Source of the DNA: Hyphomicrobium sp. 99
GTDB taxonomy: Bacteria; Pseudomonadota; Alphaproteobacteria; Rhizobiales; Hyphomicrobiaceae
Assembly (NCBI RefSeq): GCF_000384335.2
Contig: NZ_KQ031382.1
Coordinates: 3,669,545-3,733,544, forward strand
DNA: 64,000 bases
Direction of reading: 5' to 3'
Notes under the pieces: model-generated
What the model saw: only the letters and a program-made list of their open reading frames with translations
Database searches by the model: none
Told to the model about the DNA's origin: nothing
Part shown: positions 8,583 to 17,110 of the stretch, piece by piece
Layout of the letters: the number at the start of each line of letters is the position of its first letter
Position numbering within the stretch: the stretch's first letter is position 1
Position numbers and translations under genes: made by a program

Positions 8583-9673
8583 TTGTCGAACGCGATATCC
8601 TGAAGCTCATGCTCGGTGATCGTCGATGCCTGCGCCGTTTCATAACGCACGACGCCGAAGCCCGATGATGCTGCGAAGTCTGCCTCGCCATATGACGAGA
8701 GCCCACACACGTCCTTCAAGTCGCTCTGTCCGACGACTTTTGCGGTCGCTGTATCGACATAGAGCACATGGCCAGCCTTCGGAGCGCTGGCCGCAATCGT
8801 CCGCCCGTCGGCGCTGACCGCCATCGCGCCGATATATCCCTTGAGATCGCTGCCGCCCTTGGCCTGCTGTTCGATGAGCTTCAGCGCCCGATCCGGACCC
8901 GCGCTGCCGACGAGCTGCGGCGTCTCGCTCGGACTGCCTTCCCATTGAGCCCCGAACCACACGAGCCCCGTCGCATCCTGCGTGACGTGCCGGATCGAAA
9001 GCGATTTGAGATCGCCCGTCATATCGTGCTTCGCGATGAGCTTCCCGGTAACGGCATCGACGAACGCCAGAGACGGCTCCATCGTATCGACGTTGAGATT
9101 TTCGCGGCCCGCGTCCGGCACCGTATCGAGGCCGCCGTTTCCGACGGCAATCGTCCTGCCGTCCGCCAGCAGCATGATCTCGTGCGGCCCGGTGCCGTAG
9201 CTCGGATGCTCACCGATCTTCTTGAAGCCCGAAGCGACGTCGTAGATCCCGATAACGCCCTGTCCGCTGTCGATGTCGTTTTCCGACGCGTAGAGCAGCC
9301 GCCCGTCTTGCGAGAAACTGCCGTGACCGAAGTAGTGCCGCCCTTCCCCAGGCGTGAAAACATCCGGCGGACGTGTCTTGTCCAAGTCGAACGCGACCGC
9401 GAAGGTGCCCGGCCGCCGCGCAAAGACGGCCACCCTGTTTGAAGGACGGTGAATCGCTATGTCGTGACCACGGCCCGACAGCGCGACCTCTCGGACAACC
9501 GATCCATCGGCGCGAAGAAGAAGCACGCTGTAAGAGCCTTCGGCTCGCCTCGCGGCACTCACGTACGCGATATCGTTCGCGCCCATTGCCAGAGCCCCAC
9601 TCATCGGCGCCGTGCCGACGAACGCCAGCGTGCCGAGCAGCAACGATCTCCGATCAATCACCATCGAGTTCAT
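8561..9673 (-). CDS. DUF1513 periplasmic beta-propeller protein
   Basis: A 370-residue exported protein. The N-terminus MNSMVIDRRSLLLGTLAF with a hydrophobic run and ALAMGA looks like a twin-arginine signal. The mature part has repeated blade-like segments (HDIAIHRPSNRVAVFARRPG; GHGSFSQDGRLLYASEND; GPHEIMLLADGRTIAVGNGG), the pattern of DUF1513. This family is found at the end of imelysin operons linked to iron uptake in many Proteobacteria; its biochemical role is unknown. Here it is the last of five genes on the minus strand and overlaps the preceding imelysin gene by 20 bases, so co-translation is expected. Its end overlaps the convergent mocA-type gene. Confidence 0.88.
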   Translation of the reverse strand: MNSMVIDRRSLLLGTLAFVGTAPMSGALAMGANDIAYVSAARRAEGSYSVLLLRADGSVVREVALSGRGHDIAIHRPSNRVAVFARRPGTFAVAFDLDKTRPPDVFTPGEGRHYFGHGSFSQDGRLLYASENDIDSGQGVIGIYDVASGFKKIGEHPSYGTGPHEIMLLADGRTIAVGNGGLDTVPDAGRENLNVDTMEPSLAFVDAVTGKLIAKHDMTGDLKSLSIRHVTQDATGLVWFGAQWEGSPSETPQLVGSAGPDRALKLIEQQAKGGSDLKGYIGAMAVSADGRTIAASAPKAGHVLYVDTATAKVVGQSDLKDVCGLSSYGEADFAASSGFGVVRYETAQASTITEHELQDIAFDNHLRRVV

Positions 9674-10724
9674 TGAACCCTACCGTTAGCTTGGCTGCCA
9701 CCGACAGCCGGTTGGACACCATGTTGCGAAGCCCGTTCGCCCGGTCGAAAACCTCCCGCGGCGTCGGAGGCTCATCGCGCTCCGCATGCGATGCACGGCC
9801 GCCCGCGCCGTCGCTCGATTCAAGCGCGCGCCACGTTCCGGCAACCCAATCCTTCATCCAACGCTTATCCGGCGTCAGATAATCTTCGAGCTGCAGCGCA
9901 TTGTAGAGTTCGTGCAGCGACGCGATGCTGGCAGCATAGAACGGCTTCTGCAGTCCCGATTTCTCGTAAGGCGGCTTCAAATGGATCTTGGGATCGATCT
10001 GCGGCTTGATCTGGAGATCCGCCGTCAGCGACAGTCCGACAATCAAAGCCTTGACGACTTCGACAGCGGCTTCCTCCGAATTTTTATACGTTTCGTTCTC
10101 AGGCCCGGGATGAAGCATCCTGTCGGCCCAGCCGCCCGGCTTCTCCCACCCGGTCGTGATCTCATCCGTCAGACGAACGACATTTGCCGCAATCGCCTCC
10201 GCGACGACGCAACGATAACGCGCAGGCTCGCCCGGACCGAGCGGTACGTCCTTGTCCTGCATCAAGAATTCCAGCGCGGTCAGCCCTTGCACCGCTGCAC
10301 TCTGCTTGCCGATCGCATCCGGCTGAGAAAGCGTTGCATCTTGCTTCGTGAGAATGAGGCGCATCTGCCGCGCCAGATATCCCCGCGGATCGGGCCAGAA
10401 TGAAAGCTGCTCGCGACGGCCCTTTTCGAGCATCGGCCCGAAGCGAAGAAAATCGACACCCGCATAGGCTTCGACCACCTTCGCAAACCGCTCCGAAAGC
10501 TCGCGGTTGGCATCGGCCGATCCCGTCTTGCAAACGTTTACGACCGCCGCGGGCAACGGCGCCGCTGCCGTCTTCAGCGCATCGAAATGCGGGATGATGT
10601 GCTTCTCGATCGCCGCCTTCACCATCCCCTCGTGTGTGATGGGTTCGCTGGCGGCGACGCCGACGGCTTGAATAATCAGTGCGAAGATCGAGAATCCGAC
10701 CAGCGTCGCTTTTCGTATCATCAT
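9654..10724 (-). CDS. Imelysin-family periplasmic protein (second copy)
   Basis: A 356-residue all-helical imelysin-family protein with a signal sequence (about residues 1-26). The region equivalent to the GxHxxE motif of imelysins reads GLTALE at residues 147-152, so Thr149 replaces the motif histidine while Glu152 remains. This is the divergent second imelysin usually found downstream of a di-haem oxidoreductase. The start ATG overlaps the stop of that gene (ATGA), which shows tight coupling. Imelysins are thought to bind iron or another metal in the periplasm or on the membrane. Loss of the His suggests a different ligand set or a structural rather than metal-binding role. Exact function is unknown. 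Confidence 0.88.
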   Translation of the reverse strand: MMIRKATLVGFSIFALIIQAVGVAASEPITHEGMVKAAIEKHIIPHFDALKTAAAPLPAAVVNVCKTGSADANRELSERFAKVVEAYAGVDFLRFGPMLEKGRREQLSFWPDPRGYLARQMRLILTKQDATLSQPDAIGKQSAAVQGLTALEFLMQDKDVPLGPGEPARYRCVVAEAIAANVVRLTDEITTGWEKPGGWADRMLHPGPENETYKNSEEAAVEVVKALIVGLSLTADLQIKPQIDPKIHLKPPYEKSGLQKPFYAASIASLHELYNALQLEDYLTPDKRWMKDWVAGTWRALESSDGAGGRASHAERDEPPTPREVFDRANGLRNMVSNRLSVAAKLTVGFNELDGD

Positions 10725-11896
10725 AACCCGTTCACATATTCGACGAGCCGCTTCTTGTCGTCTGGCGAGAGCGCTTCGAAAAGATTGCGGCTACGCTCAG
10801 CCTCGCCGCAATGTTTCCCGATCGCTTCTTCTACAGTCGCAGCCGACCCGTCATGGAGAAAACGACGCTGCTCGGAAGGTAAACGATGACCGATGAGCGG
10901 GGCAGTCCGCCATTCCGACGACTTGACGCCCGGCTCGCCAACACCATCGTCGAGCAGAGGACCCATATCGTGAAGAAGCAGATCGGTGAAGGCGGGAATT
11001 TGCCGTCCATCTCGCGCAACTAACCTGGGTACGTGGCAATCGGCGCATCCCGTCGCGGCAAAGATGGCAGCGCCGGGGAAATCCCCCGCATCCCCTGGCT
11101 CGCGGAGTGTTTTGATATAGCTGCCGACGAACCCGAGCATCGACACGGAAATCTCGCGCCCGTCGAATTCCGGGCTTTCACCGTTGGGCAAAGCGAGGCA
11201 CGCCGTCTCGAGCTTCGTGCAGTCGCCATATGGGAACGGCATTTTCGGGCTCGATAATCCGATATCGATCGCGAAAGCGTGCGCGATCTGATCGTCCAGC
11301 GTCACGTGCGCTGCTTTCCAGCCATAGCGTCCGATCCCCTGCGCCGTGACGTTCGCACGCCCCTTGACGCCGTCGCCGCTGCGATCGCCGGGAACTGCGC
11401 GCTTCAAAATTTCTTCGTCTGGAACCTCATCGAACGCCGCCCTGCCGAAAAGCGGCGGAGCAAGCCGAACACTGGTGTGCACCCCATCCGCCAGCGCAGG
11501 ACCAGTCAGGTTGTATTTGAGATCAGGGAGAAAGCGCGCATGCCCTTCCGGCATCAGCGTGGGCACCGCATTGGTTTGCAGTTGTAAGCCGTAATAAGGA
11601 TCGGTCGTCCCGTCCTTCTTTCCGAAACGGACGACGGCACCGGCGATATCCGGCTTCTCATCGTCACCCGTCACGACGTGAGCGCCCTCTCCGCGCGAAT
11701 GGCAGCCCGTGCAGGATCGCGACGAGAAGAGCGGCCCGAGCCCGTCGGTGGCCTTGGTCGAAGCGGGCGCCGGAATCCATTGACGGTCGAAAAGCGCCTT
11801 CCCGACAGCCGCATCCAGTTGATCCGCACGCAGCACATCACCGGGCGAGACAGCAACGAACAGCAGTACAATCGAGACGCGCAACCAACCGTTCAC
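10721..11896 (-). CDS. Di-haem oxidoreductase (DUF1111 family), periplasmic cytochrome c
   Basis: A 391-residue exported cytochrome of the DUF1111/di-haem oxidoreductase family, distantly like the MauG and cytochrome c peroxidase group. Two CxxCH haem-binding motifs are visible: SCTGCHSRG near residue 62 and TGCADCHVPR in the C-terminal third. HDGSAATVEEAIGKHCGEAE near the end is the family's distal signature. I prefer the GTG start at 11896, which overlaps the multicopper oxidase stop (GTGA) and leads directly into a signal peptide (VNGWLRVSIVLLFVAVSP); the ORF also opens at 11962. It lies between the oxidase and the second imelysin. An electron-transfer role in periplasmic metal oxidation or reduction is inferred. 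Confidence 0.88.
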   Translation of the reverse strand: MNGWLRVSIVLLFVAVSPGDVLRADQLDAAVGKALFDRQWIPAPASTKATDGLGPLFSSRSCTGCHSRGEGAHVVTGDDEKPDIAGAVVRFGKKDGTTDPYYGLQLQTNAVPTLMPEGHARFLPDLKYNLTGPALADGVHTSVRLAPPLFGRAAFDEVPDEEILKRAVPGDRSGDGVKGRANVTAQGIGRYGWKAAHVTLDDQIAHAFAIDIGLSSPKMPFPYGDCTKLETACLALPNGESPEFDGREISVSMLGFVGSYIKTLREPGDAGDFPGAAIFAATGCADCHVPRLVARDGRQIPAFTDLLLHDMGPLLDDGVGEPGVKSSEWRTAPLIGHRLPSEQRRFLHDGSAATVEEAIGKHCGEAERSRNLFEALSPDDKKRLVEYVNGL

Positions 11897-13359
11897 ACGA
11901 CCTCGATGTAGCCCATCATGCCGGCTTCTTGATGTTCGAGAATATGGCAATGGAACATCCATTTTCCGGGATCGCCTGCGACGACACCAACCTCGATACG
12001 CTCGTTGGGAAGCAGAAGCACCGTATCGCAGCGAACGCGCGGAATATGACGCAGGCTCGAATTCAATACTTCGAATGTGTGCCCATGAATATGGATCGGA
12101 TGCGCGCGGGGTGTCGTGTTCTTCAATTCGAAAATGTAGCTGTTGCCGGATTTCAGAACCGCGAATGGGGGTCCCAGATCCTTATGATCGTGTCCGGGCC
12201 AAGCTTCCTTGTTGATCGCCCAGAACGTCCGTTTTGCGAGACAGAGCGGTCCGATCTGAATGTCTGAAACCGCACCCGCCGCAGCGATGGAAGCGCCAGT
12301 AGGCGTCGCCGAGAATTCAAACGGTATCCTCTGCGCCGAAGCCTCGTCGAGCTTCGGAAACGGCATCACTTTCAGAGGCGTCGCCTCGAACTTACCCGTG
12401 CGCTTCGGCGGACCCTCCGACTTGAATTCCGCGAGAACGTACGGCTCTTTCGAAAAATAGTCGAAGAGCTTGATCGACTCTCCCGGCGGCGCCGAACGCA
12501 ACAGAATGTCGAGGCGCATGGATGTGCCCATCCGCCAGGATTCGAGCGGAATTGGGGGAAGCCCATTGCCGTCGACCGCGATGATCGCCGCTTCCGCATT
12601 CTCGAATCCGATTTCGGAAATGCGCATCGGATCGAGATTGTAGAAGCGAATGCGAACGTCAGCCGACGACGGAACGGTGAAAACGGGAGATCTCTCGCCG
12701 TTGACCGAGCGAACGGTTCCCGGCGTGCCGCCCTTGGCCGCGCCCTCGTCCGTCGTAAACGGCAAGAATGCGCCATCGGGACCGATGCGCCAATCTTTCA
12801 TCAGCAGCACGACTTCCGCGTCGGGCGGAGAGATCTCGTCGCCCTCGACGATCAGAACGCCGATCAGGCCACGCCCGAAATGCTCCGTCGAATTGCAGTG
12901 CGTATGAAAGAAGAACGATCCCGTATCCGGCGGCACGAAGGAATAATGGCCTTCAGCCCCCTGCGCGATCGGCTGCTGCGTCATGTAGGGGACGCCATCT
13001 TGATCGTTCGGAATTCTGAGCCCGTGCCAATGGATTGACGCGACCTCGCCCGGCACCGGCAGATTGTTTTTGAAGACCGTATCGAACCGCTCGCCGAGCT
13101 TCATGCGCACGATTGGAAACGTCGTACCGGCCTCGAACGTCCATAGCGGCAACGTTTTGCCGTCGAAGCACGGAAGCGCCGTCGGCCGCTCCGCGAGATC
13201 GAAAGTGACGGCCTTGACGCCATCTGCGATAGGCCGCGCAATGACATCTTGCGGGTCGACAGCACGCGCTTCGACCCGGCGCCCCACCGCGAGAAAACCC
13301 GCGGCGGCGCTTCCTGAAAAGGCTGCAGCACCAGCGATGAGGTCTCTGCGTGTCACCAT
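11893..13359 (-). CDS. Multicopper oxidase (probable periplasmic metallo-oxidase)
   Basis: A 488-residue three-cupredoxin multicopper oxidase. A twin-arginine signal (VTRRDLIAGAAAFSG) fits export in folded form. All four copper motifs are present: HWHG at 110-113, HTHC at about 152-155, HPIHIHGH and HCHILEHQEAGMM near the C-terminus, giving the type 1 and trinuclear centres. The final Met is a plausible axial ligand of the type 1 copper. No Met-rich insert like that of CueO is seen. Such enzymes oxidise Fe(II), Cu(I), Mn(II) or organic substrates with oxygen. Its position between two metal-linked genes, 47 bases after the first imelysin, points to a ferroxidase or cuprous oxidase job. That is inference. 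Confidence 0.92.
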   Translation of the reverse strand: MVTRRDLIAGAAAFSGSAAAGFLAVGRRVEARAVDPQDVIARPIADGVKAVTFDLAERPTALPCFDGKTLPLWTFEAGTTFPIVRMKLGERFDTVFKNNLPVPGEVASIHWHGLRIPNDQDGVPYMTQQPIAQGAEGHYSFVPPDTGSFFFHTHCNSTEHFGRGLIGVLIVEGDEISPPDAEVVLLMKDWRIGPDGAFLPFTTDEGAAKGGTPGTVRSVNGERSPVFTVPSSADVRIRFYNLDPMRISEIGFENAEAAIIAVDGNGLPPIPLESWRMGTSMRLDILLRSAPPGESIKLFDYFSKEPYVLAEFKSEGPPKRTGKFEATPLKVMPFPKLDEASAQRIPFEFSATPTGASIAAAGAVSDIQIGPLCLAKRTFWAINKEAWPGHDHKDLGPPFAVLKSGNSYIFELKNTTPRAHPIHIHGHTFEVLNSSLRHIPRVRCDTVLLLPNERIEVGVVAGDPGKWMFHCHILEHQEAGMMGYIEVV

Positions 13360-13406
13360 GCGAAGACCTCATCGAAAGCAGCAGCTGTTGTACCCGGGTA
13401 AACCAA

Positions 13407-14693
13407 TTATTTCGCCTTGGCGACCTTGTCCGGATCATCGAGGCTATCCGAACCCTCGATCTTCACCTTGAGGTTCAAGGCAGCAACGACGCCTTCAATT
13501 GCTCGTGCCTGTGCGACGAGAGAATCGACTGCATCGAGGATGAGCTTGTTGCCCTGGTCGTTGCCGGCTTCGAGCATCTGGTCGTAGAGCATCTCGCCGG
13601 AATCGGCCTTGGTCTTGATGGCCTGCATCTTCTCGAGCGTCGTCGCCATCGCCTCGTCGACCCGCTTTGCGGCATCCGGCGCCTTTTCGCGTGCGAGTTC
13701 GGCAATGCTCGGCCCGCTCTTCGCGCTGGCACCGGCGTATTTGCCGTTCCAGAGTGCGATCATGCCGACTTCGTCGTAGTAATGGCTGTTATGCGTGTTG
13801 TTCGAGAAGCAGTCGTGCGCCTCTTCCGGATCGTGCAGCAGCACGCCGAGCTTCATGCGTTCACCCGCAAGCTCACCGTATGAAAGAGAGCCGAGGCCGG
13901 TCAAAATCGTCGAAAGCTGCGCGCTCTCATCCTGCTCAGCGAGGGCCTTGCGCGCCGCGCCGTCCGGCTTCCAGTTGTCGACCATTTCACTCAGGTCATC
14001 GACGAGCAAGTCTGAAGCGGCCTTCAGATAGTCGCGGCGGCGATCGCAATTTTCATGCGTGCAGTTCTTGAGATCGTAGTCGCTCGCTTGCCGCTCACCC
14101 GATTTGACGCCGGGCTTATGGAGGTTCTGGCCCCAGAGCAAAAACTCGATCGCGTGATATCCAGTGCCGACGTTCGCCTCGACATTCAAAGCGCTGTTGA
14201 GCTGGCCGATGACCTTCTTATCGATCTTCGAAGCGTCGAGAATTTTAGGACCAAGGCGGATCTTCTTGTTAGCGATAATATTCGCCGTGTAGAGAGGATT
14301 TTCTTCCTTGGTGTCGCCGTAGCTCGCCGCGTCGACATAATCGATCAAGCCTTCATCGAGCGGCCACGAGTTTACGTTGCCTTCCCAATCGTCGACGATC
14401 TTGTTGCCGAAGCGAAAGCCTTCCGTCTGCATGTAGGGAACGCGCGACGCTTTCCACGCCTCACGAGCGGCTTGCAACGTTTCGGCGCTCGGCGCTGCCA
14501 GCAAGGCGTCGATCGATTTATCGAGATCCTTGGCCTTGGCCAGCGCATCCGAGTACATCGCCTCGGCGACGTCCCCGTAATTCTTGATGATATCTTTCGT
14601 CGCGGGCGCCGCGAAGACTGGCGCTCCGGCAACAAAGACGGCCGCCAGCGCCAATTGAGTTGCGCAGGCCCATGCAAACGCCTTTTTCGACAT
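13407..14693 (-). CDS. Imelysin-family protein (IrpA-like), first gene of metal operon
   Basis: A 428-residue exported imelysin. The signal peptide ends at about PVFAAP (residue 30). The family motif GxHxxE is intact as GYHAIEFLLWG (His180, Glu183), and YMQTEGFRFG and WPLDEGLIDY are typical of iron-regulated protein A. Several cysteines (NCTHENC, HDCFS) lie in loops and may form disulfides. GGAG six bases before the ATG supports the start. It heads a run of five closely spaced or overlapping genes. IrpA-type proteins are induced by iron shortage in cyanobacteria and are thought to bind iron outside the cytoplasm; the same is inferred here. A promoter-like sequence is seen upstream at 14775-14805. 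Confidence 0.92.
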   Translation of the reverse strand: MSKKAFAWACATQLALAAVFVAGAPVFAAPATKDIIKNYGDVAEAMYSDALAKAKDLDKSIDALLAAPSAETLQAAREAWKASRVPYMQTEGFRFGNKIVDDWEGNVNSWPLDEGLIDYVDAASYGDTKEENPLYTANIIANKKIRLGPKILDASKIDKKVIGQLNSALNVEANVGTGYHAIEFLLWGQNLHKPGVKSGERQASDYDLKNCTHENCDRRRDYLKAASDLLVDDLSEMVDNWKPDGAARKALAEQDESAQLSTILTGLGSLSYGELAGERMKLGVLLHDPEEAHDCFSNNTHNSHYYDEVGMIALWNGKYAGASAKSGPSIAELAREKAPDAAKRVDEAMATTLEKMQAIKTKADSGEMLYDQMLEAGNDQGNKLILDAVDSLVAQARAIEGVVAALNLKVKIEGSDSLDDPDKVAKAK

Positions 14694-14742
14694 CTCAGTC
14701 TCCGTAGCAAGCTAGGTTTAGGCGGCACAAAATTGCGTGCAG

Positions 14743-14758
14743 GGATCCTCGGGGATCC
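14743..14758. promoter_or_regulatory. Imperfect inverted repeat in leader of imelysin operon
   Basis: GGATCCTCGGGGATCC is nearly symmetric, with one mismatched pair. It lies 50 bases before the imelysin start codon and between that start and the predicted promoter, so it could be an operator or a short mRNA hairpin. It does not match known Fur, Irr or RirA motifs that I can recall. Confidence 0.3.
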
Positions 14759-14774
14759 GATTATTTACCGCGCT

Positions 14775-14805
14775 GGTATAGAATGCGGCGCGGGCCGCCT
14801 GTCAA
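14775..14805 (-). promoter_or_regulatory. Possible promoter of the imelysin operon
   Basis: On the minus strand a perfect TTGACA (-35, 14800-14805) is followed 19 bases later by TATACC (14775-14780). The spacing is longer than the ideal 17, so the -10 may be shifted. Its position 82 bases before the start codon fits. Not tested experimentally. Confidence 0.4.
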
Positions 14806-14908
14806 GTGAACTCCGTGTGGTCCGCCCCTTGCCACGCCGATAAGATTTGTGAAACAAGCAAGGCACAGGATTTTTGAGCCGCGGCCGCGCGGCACCGGGT
14901 AATCACAG

Positions 14909-15403
14909 ATGCGCTTGACGAAGCAGACCGGCCACGCCATCCGCATTCTGATCGATTGCGCGCTAGCCGGCGATCAACTCGTAAAAGTCGCCGACGTCTC
15001 CGATCGGCTCGGCGTTACGAAGCAGAATGTATTCAAGATTGTGCATATCCTCTCGCACGCGGGTTTCCTTGCAGCCGTGAGGGGACCCAATGGCGGTGTG
15101 CGCCTCGCGAAACCCGCCGCCTCCATCAAGATCGGCGACGTCGTCCGCGCGATAGAAGTAACACGAGTACAAGTCGAGGGCGGTATCGATCCGAAGTCGA
15201 GCGATACGGACCCTGGCAATATCAACGCCATGTTCGACGACGCTCTGGCTGCATTCATCACCGTGCTCGATCAGCATTCGCTTGCCGAGCTTGCGGTGCG
15301 GTCCCCCATGGGCCTCAGAACGACCGAAGAGCCGGACGAAGATAATCGGAGTTCCAAGGTCCGAAGTAAAAAACCGGCGGCTCGCAGTTCGCGGCGAAGT
15401 TAA
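14909..15403 (+). CDS. Rrf2-family regulator lacking the cluster-binding cysteines
   Basis: A 164-residue Rrf2-type transcription factor. The N-terminal winged helix is clear: MRLTKQTGHAIRILIDCALA, then VADVSDRLGVTKQNVFKIVHIL and VRGPNGGVRLAKPA. In IscR, NsrR and RirA an iron-sulfur cluster is held by three cysteines at about 90-106. Here that segment (RVQVEGGIDPKSSDTDPGN) has none, and the only cysteine is Cys17 in the DNA-binding domain. It may therefore sense something else or be a constitutive or partner-dependent factor. The C-terminus is a basic Ser/Lys/Arg tail. It is divergent from the imelysin operon, which makes that operon a natural target, and it lies just before phoR. Confidence 0.87.
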   Translation: MRLTKQTGHAIRILIDCALAGDQLVKVADVSDRLGVTKQNVFKIVHILSHAGFLAAVRGPNGGVRLAKPAASIKIGDVVRAIEVTRVQVEGGIDPKSSDTDPGNINAMFDDALAAFITVLDQHSLAELAVRSPMGLRTTEEPDEDNRSSKVRSKKPAARSSRRS

Positions 15404-15451
15404 CCCTTGCTCACTAGCTTATCCCGCTCATCGGAGATACTTGCACGGGAT

Positions 15452-16717
15452 ATGACCCGTGAAAGCTTCCGTTTACGATTTGCCGCGCTAGCCGCAGGTG
15501 CGCTTCTCGCACTCATTCCTACATGGATTTGGGTGAGCGAACCGCTGCGCACCATCCTTTTCTTTGCATGTGGCTTGGGGTCAGGAGTGTTCGCTCTGCT
15601 GGCTTGGCCGCGTGCTGCACTCGATCAAAAAGCGAATCAAATGGCGGGTTTGAACTCAAGTTCCGACAAGATGCTCACATGGACGGATCTTGCGGCGGCA
15701 ATGCCCAATCCTGCGATCATCCTCGACCCGGCATCCGTAATTCTGAATTATAACGAAGCTGCGTTGAGCCTTTTCGATCGATTGAAGCAAGGCGCACCAC
15801 TCGAGCACGTCAATCGTGACCCCGAACTGATCGCCGCCGTTTCAGGAGCCTTCGAAAAGGGCGCGAAGCAAACGGCGCACCTCGTCCCCCGAGGCAGCAT
15901 GGGCCAACGTCTCATCGCGACGGTGACGCCGCTCGGCGGCGATAAACAGCATCAGCCCGTTGCCGTACTAATTACCATCCATGATGAATCCGAGCAGCGT
16001 CGCCTGCTCGAAATGCGCGCGGATTTCATCGCCAACGCCAGCCACGAATTGCGCACGCCGCTCGCTTCTGTACGCGGCTTCATTGAGACGCTTCAGGGCC
16101 CGGCTCGAAACGACGAAGCAGCACGCGAGCGATTCCTCGCGATTATGGCCGATCAAGCCGAACGCATGACTCGCCTGATCGACGATCTCCTTTTGCTCAG
16201 TCGCGTCGAAGAAAAGGCCAACCTCAAGCCGACGGGCCGCGTCGATCTGAATGATTTGATCGAAGACGTCATAAGGTCTCTGTCCCCGTTCGCTGAAGAA
16301 CGGAGCATTTCGATCGATGTCGAATCCGCGAGCGGCGAATTGGTGGCGATGGGCGATCGCGACGAACTGTTTCAAGTCTTCCACAACCTCGTCGAAAATG
16401 CCGTCAAATACGGCCGGGACGGCGGCACGGTGAAAATCTCACTGAAAAAGAAAGCAAGCGTTCGCCCGGAAAGCGTCGGCGCGCGCGCGTTTATTGCAAT
16501 TGCCGACGACGGACCTGGGATCGCCCCTGAGCATTTGCCCCGGCTTACAGAGCGTTTTTACCGTGTCAGCGCCGAACATTCCCGTCGCATTGGCGGGACC
16601 GGCCTCGGCCTCGCCATCGTTAAGCACGTCCTGAACCGCCACGAAGGAGAACTTTCCGTCCAATCGGTGGTTGGCAAAGGAACGACTTTTGATGTCATTC
16701 TGCCAGCCTACAAATAA
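15452..16717 (+). CDS. phoR: Phosphate-regulon sensor histidine kinase
   Basis: A 421-residue membrane kinase. Two membrane helices occur in the first 60 residues, followed by a PAS-like domain (MPNPAIILDPASVILNYN), the HisKA domain with the H-box FIANASHELRTPLASVRGF, and the ATPase domain with N (HNLVENAVKYG), G1 (DDGPGIAPEHLPRLTERFYR) and G2 (GTGLGLAIVKHV) boxes. The RFYRVSAEHSR segment is typical of PhoR. It phosphorylates PhoB when phosphate is scarce and is held inactive through PstSCAB and PhoU. It lies at the head of phoR-pstSCAB-phoU-phoB. I chose the ATG at 15452; an in-frame TTG at 15407 is less likely. Confidence 0.93.
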   Translation: MTRESFRLRFAALAAGALLALIPTWIWVSEPLRTILFFACGLGSGVFALLAWPRAALDQKANQMAGLNSSSDKMLTWTDLAAAMPNPAIILDPASVILNYNEAALSLFDRLKQGAPLEHVNRDPELIAAVSGAFEKGAKQTAHLVPRGSMGQRLIATVTPLGGDKQHQPVAVLITIHDESEQRRLLEMRADFIANASHELRTPLASVRGFIETLQGPARNDEAARERFLAIMADQAERMTRLIDDLLLLSRVEEKANLKPTGRVDLNDLIEDVIRSLSPFAEERSISIDVESASGELVAMGDRDELFQVFHNLVENAVKYGRDGGTVKISLKKKASVRPESVGARAFIAIADDGPGIAPEHLPRLTERFYRVSAEHSRRIGGTGLGLAIVKHVLNRHEGELSVQSVVGKGTTFDVILPAYK

Positions 16718-17110
16718 AACAATTCATTATCAATCGGTTGCACTGTCACAAATCTATTGCGTCTCATCGCTAGAAGTGTCCCCGGTGAGGGACGAAAGTA
16801 TTTTGAGAGCACGCCGCTATGCGGCTTCCACTTTCAGTATGCCGAGTTCACCGCACCGCGCGCCTTGGGGAAGGACGCGGCGCTCCTAAGACTAATGCTC
16901 GTAACTAGCATGAGTTGACGGGAACCGATTTAAGAGACCCGAAACCACTGCTGCCTGAGACGAGAGTGCCGAGGAAAAGGTTTCTCTAAAACAAGGCATT
17001 AACGTTTCACATAGCCGTGACCTTACTGGACTAGAGAGTGCGGGCCGAGCTCAGCTCGGCAATGGAGTGGCGAGGGCTCTTAGCCCGCCGTTCAACAAAT
17101 GGAGACCACA
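16718..17110. promoter_or_regulatory. Intergenic region between phoR and pstS
   Basis: About 390 bases with no credible gene. It holds the candidate Pho box at 16743-16760 and presumably the main promoter of pstSCAB-phoU-phoB. The stretch from about 16800 to 17040 is unexplained and could be a long leader. Confidence 0.5.
16743..16760 (+). promoter_or_regulatory. Candidate Pho box upstream of pstS
   Basis: CTGTCACAAATCTATTGC starts with the classic PhoB heptamer CTGTCAC, and a weaker second heptamer (CTATTGC) follows at the expected 11-base period. Its place in the phoR-pstS gap is right for PhoB control. It is about 350 bases from the pstS start codon, so the leader would be long. Confidence 0.6.
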
